Source: SYIM01 sp039800325
Lineage (GTDB): Bacteria; Pseudomonadota; Gammaproteobacteria; Burkholderiales; Burkholderiaceae_E
Direction of reading: 5' to 3'
Assembly (NCBI GenBank): GCA_039800325.1
Contig: JBDLQY010000030.1
Coordinates: forward strand, 1-14,573
DNA length: 14,573 nt
Positions 6,317 through 14,362 of this stretch are shown here, piece by piece (the stretch's first letter is position 1; each line of letters starts with the position of its first letter). The notes under the pieces were generated by a model, which was not told where the DNA came from, did not search any database, and saw only the letters and a program-made list of their open reading frames with translations. The translations under genes and the position numbers were made by a program.

Positions 6317-8062
6317 ATGGAAATGCAGCAACTGATCCAACAGGCGGCTCAAGACCCGCGCTTCCAGCAGGCTCTGCAGGTTGCTCAGGCCGAGTTGTCT
6401 GACGCATCTCCTGAGCAGGTTGAGGAGCTGATTGAGCTCTTTGAGCTGATGCTTCAGCGTCCCGATGACTATCAGGCCATCCTTCAGGCGGCGATTCAGG
6501 ACGACATGGTCGAGCCGGAAGACATGCCGCCAGAGTTTGATGCCACGGTCATCGCCTCGGCTCTGGTCGTGCTTTACAAGCTGCGTGAGGGCGGCGGCCA
6601 AGCCACCCAGATGTTCGCTCGCGGCGGTCTTGCTGGCATGCGGACGCTGGCGCGTCAGGGTCGCATGGGCGACACGATGATGGCCCACATTTCGCCCGAA
6701 GAGGCGGCGATGCTGAAGGCGCGCGGCGGCGCTGGCACCATCAACCCGATGACCGGATACCCGCAGTATTTCTCGCTGAAGAAGCTGTTCAAGGCCATCC
6801 TGCCGATCGCCCTCAACTTCATCGCTCCGGGTCTGGGCTCGGCCATCGGCGGCGCTGTCGGCTTGAGCGGGGCGGCGGCCACCGCATTCGGCGGGGCGAT
6901 CATCGGCGGGGCATCCTCTGCTCTGACCGGCGGCAACGCCCTGCAGGGCGCTCTCATGGGCGGCCTGGGCGGCGGCTTGGGCAACGTCGTTGGCGGCGCT
7001 GCCAACAAGATGCTCGGGCTGAATTTGGGGGATACCGGGCAGGCGCTTTTGGGCAGCGGCCTTGTCGGCGGTGTTGCGGGTGCGGCCACCGGGCAGGGCT
7101 TCCTCAAGGGCGCTGGCCAAGGTGTGCTGGGCGGTGCGGTCGGCCAGCTGGCGGGCGGCATGTCCGGCCCGACGGCCTTCCAGCAGGGTATCGGCGCTGC
7201 AGGCCAAACCTTCGGCCAAGCTCTCACGGCGGGCTACGATCCCAAGAGCGCGCTGGCGGCTGGCGCATTGAGCGGCTTGGCCAAGGGCATCTCGTACAGC
7301 CCGGCTGACGCTGCGGTGACCAGCCTTAGAGGCGGTCAGCAGCCCGAGGCATCCGCCAACCAGCCTGCGGCAGCGGACGCGCAACCGACATTCTTGCAGC
7401 GCATCTTCGGCGGCGGTGACGCGGCTGGCGGCGCGGGTAGCGGTTCGTTCGGAACTCTCGGCAAGCTTGCCTTTGCTGGATCCGCACTGTCCGGCCTGCT
7501 GTCTGCGCCTCCCGAGGTCAAGCAGGCGGCCTCAACGCTGTCTCCTGAGCAGCAGGAATACTTTAACCGCCCGAGCATCACTTGGGATTGGAACAAGATG
7601 CAGCGCGATGCCAACGCATCTGGCATGAGCCTGAGCCAGTTTATGGCAAGCAACTGGAACAACATCACAAGCGGCCAGTACAATGCGGCCCCAGCAGCCC
7701 CAGCAGCCCCTGCGCAGGCACCCAACGCGATGCCCGCCACTGCGATGGCCCCGCCAGCAATGGCCCACGGCGGTCGCCACATGATGGCCAACGGCGGCTC
7801 GCCTCTGAGCGCTGTCGCCCGGTTTGCCCGTGGCGCTGGCACAGGTCGCTCGGATGAAATCGACGCTAAACTCTCTGACGGAGAGTATGTTATTGATGCC
7901 GAAACTGTGGCAATGTTGGGTGACGGCTCAAGCAAGGCGGGCGCTCAACGATTGGATCAGATGCGCGAGAAAATCCGTTCTCACAAGGGTAAGGCGCTGG
8001 CCAAGGGCAAATTCAGCCCCGACGCCAAGTCTCCGCTGGCTTACATTAAAGGAGTTGCATGA
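6317..8062 (+). CDS. Internal virion protein, Gly/Ala-rich, with conserved C-terminal block
   Basis: A 581-residue protein. The ATG at 6317 follows GGAG at 6304-6307. Residues 1-90 are acidic and helical (SPEQVEELIELFELMLQRP). Then come the box FARGG (100-104) and the block AHISPEEAAMLKARGGAGTI (123-142) leading to NPMTGYP, a motif that recurs in internal proteins of marine phages. Residues 155-325 are a very Gly/Ala-rich hydrophobic region with many GG and GxxxG steps, as expected of a membrane-inserting ejection protein. A Pro/Ala linker (457-482) follows. The C-terminal block (505-577) contains GRSDEIDAKLSDGEYVIDAE, GDGSSKAGAQRLDQM and a basic KGKALAKGKF tail, which I recognise as common in phage structural proteins of this type. 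The stop overlaps the next start. Role is ejected core protein, by analogy with T7 gp14-16. A tape-measure-like scaffold is the alternative. Confidence 0.72.
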   Translation: MEMQQLIQQAAQDPRFQQALQVAQAELSDASPEQVEELIELFELMLQRPDDYQAILQAAIQDDMVEPEDMPPEFDATVIASALVVLYKLREGGGQATQMFARGGLAGMRTLARQGRMGDTMMAHISPEEAAMLKARGGAGTINPMTGYPQYFSLKKLFKAILPIALNFIAPGLGSAIGGAVGLSGAAATAFGGAIIGGASSALTGGNALQGALMGGLGGGLGNVVGGAANKMLGLNLGDTGQALLGSGLVGGVAGAATGQGFLKGAGQGVLGGAVGQLAGGMSGPTAFQQGIGAAGQTFGQALTAGYDPKSALAAGALSGLAKGISYSPADAAVTSLRGGQQPEASANQPAAADAQPTFLQRIFGGGDAAGGAGSGSFGTLGKLAFAGSALSGLLSAPPEVKQAASTLSPEQQEYFNRPSITWDWNKMQRDANASGMSLSQFMASNWNNITSGQYNAAPAAPAAPAQAPNAMPATAMAPPAMAHGGRHMMANGGSPLSAVARFARGAGTGRSDEIDAKLSDGEYVIDAETVAMLGDGSSKAGAQRLDQMREKIRSHKGKALAKGKFSPDAKSPLAYIKGVA

Positions 8063-9300
8063 TGGGTAGCTTGTTCGAAGGCACGCCGCAGACGGCAACA
8101 TCCTACGCCACATCGTCCACTGAGACGCCCAAGTGGATGCAGGACGCCATCTACAACCAAATCCAAGTGGCGCAAAACATCGCCAACATGCCGTATCAGG
8201 CCTACAACATGCCCACCGTAGCGGAACTCTCTCCGCTGCAGCAGAGGGCTTATGCCGACGTCGTTGCAAACCAAGGCTTTTGGAAGCCCGCGATGGGCAA
8301 GGCGCAGACTGGCATGGAGGGCTTCAGCGGCAAGGGTACTGCTGACCAGCTTCGTGCCGAGCAAGAAAGATACCTGCGCCAAGACTTGGTAAACAAGGGT
8401 CTCGACACCGGGCAGCAGTTGTTTGGACAGGCTGGGCAGGCCACGGCGCAATCTCTTTCTGAGCGCGCTCTGCAGGCTGCCAACCCCTACCTGCAGGCCT
8501 CTGCGCAGACTGCCGCCTCTCAGGTCGGTCAATACATGAACCCGTACCAAACGGGCGTCATGGACGTGATCGCCAAGCAGGGCGCACGCAATCTGACTGA
8601 GAATCTTTTGCCGGGCGTCTCTGATGCCTTCATCAGGGCTGGCCAATTTGGATCTAGCCGCATGGGTGATATGGGCTCTCGGGCGCTGCGCGACACGCAG
8701 GAGGCTATTCTTGCGCAACAGGCTCAGGCGGCGCAGCAGGGTTACGGTCAGGCGCTCGGTGCTGCGCAGACAGACCTTGCCCGTCAGGCTCAGCTCGCTG
8801 GAACGGTTGGCAGCATCAGCGGCGCAGATCTGTCTCGCATCCTGCAGGGCGGCTCGCAATATGGTCAGCTTGGCCAAATGCAGACGCAGGCTGGGCAGGC
8901 ACAACAACAATATGGCCTTGGTGCGGCGAGCACGTCACAACAGGCTCAGGCGCAGGACTATCAGCGCCAGATGAGCGCGCTGCAGCAGATGGCTGCGATG
9001 GCTCAGCAGGAGCAAGGGATGCGTGCGGCAGATGTTGCGGCTCTGGAGACTGCTGGTGCGGCTCAGCAGGGGCAGTTGCAAAGGCAGCTGGATGCGGCTC
9101 AGGCGCAGTTCCAAGCGGAGCAGCTTTATCCGAAGCAGCAGCTGGATTGGCTCAGCACCCAAATTCGCGGGATGGCGCCGATCACGCCGCAAACGCAAAC
9201 GTCTTCGTCTTCGACCACTGGTGCGACTTACAATCCCTCGCTGCTGTCACAGCTGGCGACGGGCCTGTATACGTACAAGGGTCTGCAGAATCTGGGTTAA
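8062..9300 (+). CDS. Gln/Ala-rich coiled-coil virion protein, likely DNA-ejection protein
   Basis: A 412-residue protein if it starts at the second of two adjacent ATGs. AAAGGAG at 8048-8054 sits seven bases from the ATG at 8062 and only four from the ATG at 8059, so 8062 is preferred. The first 60 residues are polar and contain TETPKWMQDAIYNQIQ. Residues 100-150 are helical and Gln-rich. The best conserved-looking part is YMNPYQTGVMDVIAKQG to IRAGQFGSSRMGDMGSRALR (about 158-200), with RNLTENLLPG between. This motif set recurs in ejection-type proteins of marine podoviruses. From 205 to 365 it is almost continuous Gln/Ala-rich helix (QQAQAAQQ, QRQLDAAQAQFQAEQ) with coiled-coil potential. The C-terminus is Ser/Thr-rich, then YNPSLLSQLATGLYTYKGL. 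No signal peptide is present. It lies nine bases before the next gene. Confidence 0.7.
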   Translation: MGSLFEGTPQTATSYATSSTETPKWMQDAIYNQIQVAQNIANMPYQAYNMPTVAELSPLQQRAYADVVANQGFWKPAMGKAQTGMEGFSGKGTADQLRAEQERYLRQDLVNKGLDTGQQLFGQAGQATAQSLSERALQAANPYLQASAQTAASQVGQYMNPYQTGVMDVIAKQGARNLTENLLPGVSDAFIRAGQFGSSRMGDMGSRALRDTQEAILAQQAQAAQQGYGQALGAAQTDLARQAQLAGTVGSISGADLSRILQGGSQYGQLGQMQTQAGQAQQQYGLGAASTSQQAQAQDYQRQMSALQQMAAMAQQEQGMRAADVAALETAGAAQQGQLQRQLDAAQAQFQAEQLYPKQQLDWLSTQIRGMAPITPQTQTSSSSTTGATYNPSLLSQLATGLYTYKGLQNLG

Positions 9301-9309
9301 GGAGCGGTC

Positions 9310-12213
9310 ATGGGAAACGAACTCAATAAGCTGATGCAGCGGTTCGGGGTTTACACCCCGAGGATGACTACTCCTTTCGCAACTATGAGCCCGGCGAAAA
9401 CTGTTGTTGCGCCCGCGTTGGCCACGATTGCCAACCAGCCGCACATGCTGGCCTACATCAACAAGGATGAGCGCCGTCTTCTGAAAGACTTGGGCGGTGC
9501 TGACATTCCGGGACCGGCTGGCATCCCTGCCTTTCCTCCTGCTGGCGCTGGTGGCGGCGGCACTCCGGGCGGTAAGACGGGAAGCTCTTCAAGCAAGGAT
9601 GCTAGTAAGGGCAAAGGAACGCCGGGTGGTGGCGGCGGAAGTGGCGGTCCTGGGAATGTCGGAAGTGGCGGAAGTGGAACGCCGGGTGGTGGCGGCGGAA
9701 GTGGCGGTCCTGGGAATGTCGGAAGCGGCGGAAGTGGAACGCCGGGTGGTGGCGGCAATGCCGGTGGCGGTGCAGGTGGTGCAGGTGGTGCTCCGTCTGG
9801 CGGCGGTTATACCGGGTTGCTTGACAGGCTTAACGGTGGCGGTCCGGGTCAGTCCGGCACGTCCTTCCAAGGTGGTTTCCTTTCGGGGCTTGCAAACGCG
9901 CTAGGGCTGTCTCCGCTGGGTTCTGGCGGAAACCTTGCAGGTTCGCAGGGTGTTTTTCCCGGCATGGTTTCCATGGAAGACCGTGGAGGATCTCGGAGTG
10001 ACGGCAACGGTGGTTCGGCTGTAACTCCGACGACCCCAACCACTACCACGACCCCGACAACGCCAATCCCTCCGCACTTGGTGGATTACATCAGCAGTAC
10101 CACGCCGACCACTCCCGCCACCGGGACCAATACCGGAGTGGTGACGGGCCCGAGTTCCATGGGGTATGAGCTCAGAAGGCTGCTGCAGCAGTACGGTGTC
10201 TCTACCCCGACTATGGCACCTTACACTGGGACTTCGGCTGCAGACGCTGCGGCCTATAACAGTTACGCTTCGGACTATCAGAATCGTCTGGCCAACACGA
10301 ACATGTACAATCAGGCGCAGTTCAACACGACTGGCGTCAACTTCCCGGCGTTTCCCTCGTATTACGGTGCGCAGAATGCCGTGATGTCGCCCACCCCGAT
10401 GGTGCCAACCCCGATGGCGCAAGTTCCGATGGTACAAGCACCGATGGCACAAGCACCTGTCGCCTCGTCTCCCGCCGCAGCTGGCTCTGGCTCTCCGGCA
10501 CCAATGGCTGGAAACAAGCCGAATATGAAGGAGTTCATGGACGCCACTGGCGCCGACTTTCAGACTGCCTCGGAGATGCTCTATGGCGTCGTTGGTTCTA
10601 ATACAGATACTCGGGATTGGGGGGCTATCATGTCCTCTGGTAACCCTGTGACAGCAGCGGCACAAGCCACGGGACAGATGTACAACAATCCGGCGTCTAC
10701 TGCTTTCAACCTAGGCAGGAGTACTACCGATATTAAATTGCAAGGGTCTGACCCTACAAAAGAGGCGTTGAGATACGATAACCCTACTGGTCAGGCAGGT
10801 ATTATTCAGACTCCACAAGGGTTTGCTTTGGTGTCTGCAGATGGTATCGCCCTTCGTGGCGGTTACGGGACACTGGAACAAGCACAACAGGCAGGCAGAA
10901 TGTTTGGTATTGGCCCTGCCCAAAACTACGCCCAAGGCGGCTCCGTGAAAGGCTACCGCCCCGGCGGCCCGGTTGACATGCTCTACGGTGGCGCTGGCAA
11001 TGCCATGATGATGGGCGGCGCAGAGGAAGATACCCTGACCACGCCACCGCCTATCGACCCTAACGCCGCACTAGAAGCCATGTTGAACCGCTACGTGCCG
11101 CCGACCGTCACTAGCGAGCAGATCGCTGCTGCCGCCGAGCGTCGTGCTGCAGAGCAGAAGGCGTTCGAAGACATCCTGCGCTCGCAACTGCAGGGCAGCG
11201 ACAGTGAGCCAATGTCCAAGGCTGAGAAGTATTTCCGCCTTGCGGCAGCCTTCGGCGCGCCTACGAAGACCGGCCACTTCGCCGAGAACTTGGGTCTGGT
11301 CGGTGAGGAGATGTCATCCCAGTTGGCGGCTAAGGCCCAGCGTGAGCGCGAAGCCCGCGAAAAGAGGCTCGGCGTTGACTTGGAAATCCAGAAGATGCGC
11401 ATGGGCACGGCTGGAGAGGAGTATGACGCGCTGCAAGGCCTGCAGTCTGAAGAAGCCAAGTACCGTCGGGATGTGGCCAAAGAACTGCTCAAAGAGCAGA
11501 TTGCGGCTGAGAAGGCTGGGTATACACAAGTTACGGGCGCAGAGCTTGGCCTAACTGGTGAAGACGCTGGCAAAATGTTCAACGTCTCGCCAGACGGGCA
11601 AGTCACGGCCATCGGCGGGGCGGGCACGACTGTCAACGTAGACACGGGCGCAGCCAACAAGCTGGATGAAGAATTTGCCAAACTTGATGCAAAGTCTCTG
11701 GCTGAAGTTTCAACAACTGGCATGCAAGCCATCCGAAATATTGGGCGCATTGACCACTTGGAAACTCTTTTGGCCAGCTCTCCTCAAGGCATGGAAGGTG
11801 CAATTAAACTTGCTGCTGGTGACTTCGGCATCAACACAGAAGGCCTTGATTCAGCTCAAGCCGCGCGGGCAGTCATCAGCAGCCTCGTCCCAGAACAAAG
11901 GGCTCCCGGTTCTGGTCCCATGACTGATTCTGACGCGATCTTGTTTAAACAGGCTCTGCCGCGCATCATTAACCAGCCCGGCGGAAACGAAATGATTCTC
12001 AATACCGTGCGAGCCATTGCCCAATATGATGCCGAAGGCGCTGCAATCGTTCAGCGGTTCCGCGCTAAAGAAATTAACAGTGTGGAAGCTTTTGAGTTAC
12101 TGCAAGCGCGCGAGAACCCGCTGGCCAATTTTAGAGTGCCTGGAGCGACTGAGGGTGACGGAGGTGGGTCAACATTCCGCACGTGGAACCCAGAAACCAA
12201 AGAACTGGAGTGA
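9310..12213 (+). CDS. Large multi-region internal virion protein with duplicated N-terminal motif
   Basis: A 967-residue protein, with ATG at 9310 after GGAG at 9301-9304. Regions in order: an anchor motif MGNELNKLMQRFGVYTPRM (1-19); a block LAYINKDERRLLKDLGGADI (47-66); a Gly-rich region (78-170) with 20-residue tandem units; a Pro/Thr-rich stretch (239-275); a second copy of the anchor motif, MGYELRRLLQQYGVSTPTM (284-302); a PM-x-x repeat (363-384); YAQGGSVKGYRPGGP (540-554); a long charged coiled coil (about 602-735), including KAEKYFRLAAAFGAPTKTGH; and a C-terminal domain (about 780-943) with APGSGPMTDSDAILFKQALP. The last two segments I recognise from internal proteins of marine phages. 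No lysozyme or transglycosylase motif is seen. Likely ejected core protein. The low-complexity N-terminal third is unusual. Confidence 0.7.
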   Translation: MGNELNKLMQRFGVYTPRMTTPFATMSPAKTVVAPALATIANQPHMLAYINKDERRLLKDLGGADIPGPAGIPAFPPAGAGGGGTPGGKTGSSSSKDASKGKGTPGGGGGSGGPGNVGSGGSGTPGGGGGSGGPGNVGSGGSGTPGGGGNAGGGAGGAGGAPSGGGYTGLLDRLNGGGPGQSGTSFQGGFLSGLANALGLSPLGSGGNLAGSQGVFPGMVSMEDRGGSRSDGNGGSAVTPTTPTTTTTPTTPIPPHLVDYISSTTPTTPATGTNTGVVTGPSSMGYELRRLLQQYGVSTPTMAPYTGTSAADAAAYNSYASDYQNRLANTNMYNQAQFNTTGVNFPAFPSYYGAQNAVMSPTPMVPTPMAQVPMVQAPMAQAPVASSPAAAGSGSPAPMAGNKPNMKEFMDATGADFQTASEMLYGVVGSNTDTRDWGAIMSSGNPVTAAAQATGQMYNNPASTAFNLGRSTTDIKLQGSDPTKEALRYDNPTGQAGIIQTPQGFALVSADGIALRGGYGTLEQAQQAGRMFGIGPAQNYAQGGSVKGYRPGGPVDMLYGGAGNAMMMGGAEEDTLTTPPPIDPNAALEAMLNRYVPPTVTSEQIAAAAERRAAEQKAFEDILRSQLQGSDSEPMSKAEKYFRLAAAFGAPTKTGHFAENLGLVGEEMSSQLAAKAQREREAREKRLGVDLEIQKMRMGTAGEEYDALQGLQSEEAKYRRDVAKELLKEQIAAEKAGYTQVTGAELGLTGEDAGKMFNVSPDGQVTAIGGAGTTVNVDTGAANKLDEEFAKLDAKSLAEVSTTGMQAIRNIGRIDHLETLLASSPQGMEGAIKLAAGDFGINTEGLDSAQAARAVISSLVPEQRAPGSGPMTDSDAILFKQALPRIINQPGGNEMILNTVRAIAQYDAEGAAIVQRFRAKEINSVEAFELLQARENPLANFRVPGATEGDGGGSTFRTWNPETKELE
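9616..9756 (+). repeat. 60-bp in-frame tandem repeat, about 2.35 copies, Gly-rich
   Basis: Copy 1 spans 9616-9675 and copy 2 spans 9676-9735, with a single mismatch (T at 9666, C at 9726). A partial third copy runs 9736-9756 before the match ends. The 60-bp period encodes a 20-residue unit starting GTPGGGGGSGG, residues 103-122 and 123-142 of the large internal protein. Near identity at third codon positions points to a recent duplication rather than old protein-level constraint. The purine-rich run GGTGGTGGCGGCGG within each unit makes the tract slippage-prone. Not a CRISPR: there are no spacers and it is in a reading frame. Confidence 0.9.
10396..10455 (+). repeat. 15-bp tandem repeat encoding Pro-Met pentapeptides
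   Basis: Four copies of a 15-bp unit (CCGATGGTGCCAACC and variants) encode PMVPT, PMAQV, PMVQA and PMAQA at residues 363-382 of the large internal protein, followed by a decayed PV. The copies differ at several bases, so the repeat is older than the 60-bp tandem upstream. A flexible, extended, Met/Pro-rich linker is the likely product. Confidence 0.85.
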
Positions 12214-12219
12214 TGCGAA

Positions 12220-14328
12220 ATGATTGAAATTCAGGCTCCAGATAATACCATCGTTCGCTTTCCTGATGGAACACCGGATGAGGTGATCAAGGATGTCATG
12301 CAGCGTGAATACGGGACGCCAGTTGAGAAAGAAAGGCGGCGCACCGTACTTCACGGTTTGACGCTTGGTGCCTATGACGAAATGGAAGCTGCGGCTCGCT
12401 CTGCGGCCACTTCTATTGCCTCGAAACTTGGTTTTGATGTCAACAATCCTTCATATGAAGAAGTGCTGAAGGAAATTCGTGGGAACCTGAAGGCGTACCA
12501 AGAAGCCTACCCAGTTTCCTCTTTAGGATATGAGGCTGCTGGAGCCGCTATTCCTGCTGTTGCTTCGCTTATTGCTGCCCCGTTTACTGGTGGTTCATCC
12601 ACCGCTGTGACCGCGCCTAGCCTCGCACGCCTTGCGGCGTTGGCGGGATTGGAGGGTGGCGTCTACGCTTTTAACACTGGAGAAGGTGGTTTTGGCGAGA
12701 GGGCGTCAAGAGTCCCCGGAGGCGTTGTCACAGGCACATTTGGCGGAACTCTTGCTGGCGGTGCCACTCGAGCCGCAGGCGGCGCTCTGAATGCAATCAC
12801 CGGAACTGCACGCCGTATTCTTGGCAATCGTGGCTCCAGCATCGTTGAAAACGAGATCCAACGCCTCGCGGAGCAGACCGGAAAGACGGCTGATGAGATT
12901 GCCGACGATATCATCAATGGTCGGATTATGGCTGAGAACGAGACCATTCAGGCCGCCGTGCGCGCATACAGGGCAAGCGGTGGCAAGGCATCAACCATTA
13001 TCATGGAGGCCATGAAGCCACGCCCGGCGCAAACCCGCGCACAGGCAATGGATGAAATGCGGAAATATCTTTCCGACGTAAACGCGCCGAGTGCGCTTCA
13101 AGCGCAGCGGCGTGATGAGGAGGCGGTGGCAGCTGCACGCAGGGCGGCTTATGCGCCATTTAAAAACATTGAGGCACCTGATGAAGTCTCGCGCGAAGTG
13201 CTTTCAGCCTTAGAAGTGGTGCCAGAGGCGATCGGGGAAGTTAACAAAATGTTCCGTGGCCTTGTCGCAACAACGCCACCGGCGAGCGGGATCGGGCCTG
13301 CCAATGTAACATTCACTCGCCCGATCACAATGGACGAGGCGGAAAGGGTACGTCGCGCCATTAAAAACTCCGCAACGGCAGAATATCGCGCTGGCTATGG
13401 TGGGGCGGGCGAATCGTTTTCTGCGGCTGAAAAGTGGTTGCGCGGCGCTATCGATGCGGCATCTCCTGAACTTGGCGCAGTGCGAGCACAAGTGGCTAAA
13501 ATTGAAGGGCAAAACAGAGCGTTTGAGGCTGGTCAAACTGCTTTGGCTGGGGACGTGAACGAGAAGCTGTTTGCATTCTCCAAAATCACTGATCCAGATC
13601 AGATTGAGGCCTATCGCGCTGGCTTAATGGCCACACTTGAGGCTCGCGCCACAACAGGTTCGCGTCAGAGCATGATACGCAATCTGACAAACCCTGAAAC
13701 TAAAGAAGGGATGATGATCCGCGAGGTCTTGCCCCAAGATGCGGTTGACGATGTGTTGAACAAGCTGGAAACCGCTCGGTCATCGCAGGCTACAACTGAT
13801 TTTATCCTTCGAGGTTCCCCAACAGAAGAAACTAAAATGGAAGCCGCTCGCCGTGGCATGGGTGTTTCTGTTGCCGATCTGACGGGCGTCCTCCGGGCTA
13901 ACCCAGATGCAGTTATTCGCATCGCCTCAAACTTGGCCGCAAAATTTACGCGCGACCTAACAGACGCCGAGCGCGCTCGCGTTGCCCGCAACTTGGTCTC
14001 CGAAGACCCATACCTTGTTCGCCGCGCGATCAGCGATGAGGGGGCAATGGCTGCCCTGCAGACGCGCATTCAAGAGTTGACTGCAGCAGGGACAAAAGGG
14101 GCAGCCAGAGCAGGGACTGTGACGGGGGCTCAGCCAGGTGCTACCATCTCGCAGCAGGCGCTGCGTAGCCTTCTCGCGGGTGGCGAAGATTTCGCTCGCG
14201 GCGGCGACGTGAAGCTTCAGAAGCCCGCTTCTGGCCCGCTGGCGTCCATCTCTCAGGGGCTCAAGCAGTCTGCCATGCGCTCTGCGCCGCTGCAGGCTAT
14301 GGCACGCGGCCAGAGGAGAATGCTCTAA
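12220..14328 (+). CDS. Large internal/ejection protein with FPDGT N-terminal motif
   Basis: A 702-residue protein. The ATG at 12220 follows GGAG at 12206-12209, six bases after the previous stop. The N-terminus IEIQAPDNTIVRFPDGTPDE (2-21) is the short DG-x-V-x-FPDGT element seen at the start of many phage internal proteins, followed by GLTLGAYDEMEAAAR (46-60). A Gly/Ala-rich hydrophobic region (101-200) has segments able to enter a membrane (AAIPAVASLIAAPF; GGVVTGTFGGTLAGGA). From about 205 to 640 it is charged and helical (AEQTGKTADEIADDIINGR; PSALQAQRRDEEAVAAARRAA; TDAERARVARNLVSEDPYLV). Near the C-terminus lies FARGGDVK (668-675), and the protein ends basic (ARGQRRML). Interpreted as an ejected protein of the internal core, with size and location comparable to the last large core gene of T7-like phages, but with no muralytic motif. 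Last gene of the + strand block. Confidence 0.7.
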   Translation: MIEIQAPDNTIVRFPDGTPDEVIKDVMQREYGTPVEKERRRTVLHGLTLGAYDEMEAAARSAATSIASKLGFDVNNPSYEEVLKEIRGNLKAYQEAYPVSSLGYEAAGAAIPAVASLIAAPFTGGSSTAVTAPSLARLAALAGLEGGVYAFNTGEGGFGERASRVPGGVVTGTFGGTLAGGATRAAGGALNAITGTARRILGNRGSSIVENEIQRLAEQTGKTADEIADDIINGRIMAENETIQAAVRAYRASGGKASTIIMEAMKPRPAQTRAQAMDEMRKYLSDVNAPSALQAQRRDEEAVAAARRAAYAPFKNIEAPDEVSREVLSALEVVPEAIGEVNKMFRGLVATTPPASGIGPANVTFTRPITMDEAERVRRAIKNSATAEYRAGYGGAGESFSAAEKWLRGAIDAASPELGAVRAQVAKIEGQNRAFEAGQTALAGDVNEKLFAFSKITDPDQIEAYRAGLMATLEARATTGSRQSMIRNLTNPETKEGMMIREVLPQDAVDDVLNKLETARSSQATTDFILRGSPTEETKMEAARRGMGVSVADLTGVLRANPDAVIRIASNLAAKFTRDLTDAERARVARNLVSEDPYLVRRAISDEGAMAALQTRIQELTAAGTKGAARAGTVTGAQPGATISQQALRSLLAGGEDFARGGDVKLQKPASGPLASISQGLKQSAMRSAPLQAMARGQRRML

Positions 14329-14362
14329 CGATCGACGAGCCCGCCGATCTTCCGTAGGTTTA

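Noticed and set aside
6254..7384. Long open frame on the - strand (376 residues)
   Set aside because: It lies wholly opposite the better supported internal virion gene, is Arg/Ala-rich without domain features, and is expected as a shadow of GC-rich coding sequence.
8041..8910. Open frame on the - strand (289 residues) with Leu/Arg-rich product
   Set aside because: It is antisense to the Gln-rich virion gene. The composition follows from CAG-rich codons on the + strand, and there is no ribosome site or neighbouring leftward gene.
9616..9756. CRISPR-like array
   Set aside because: The repeats are contiguous, with no spacers, and encode an in-frame Gly-rich segment.
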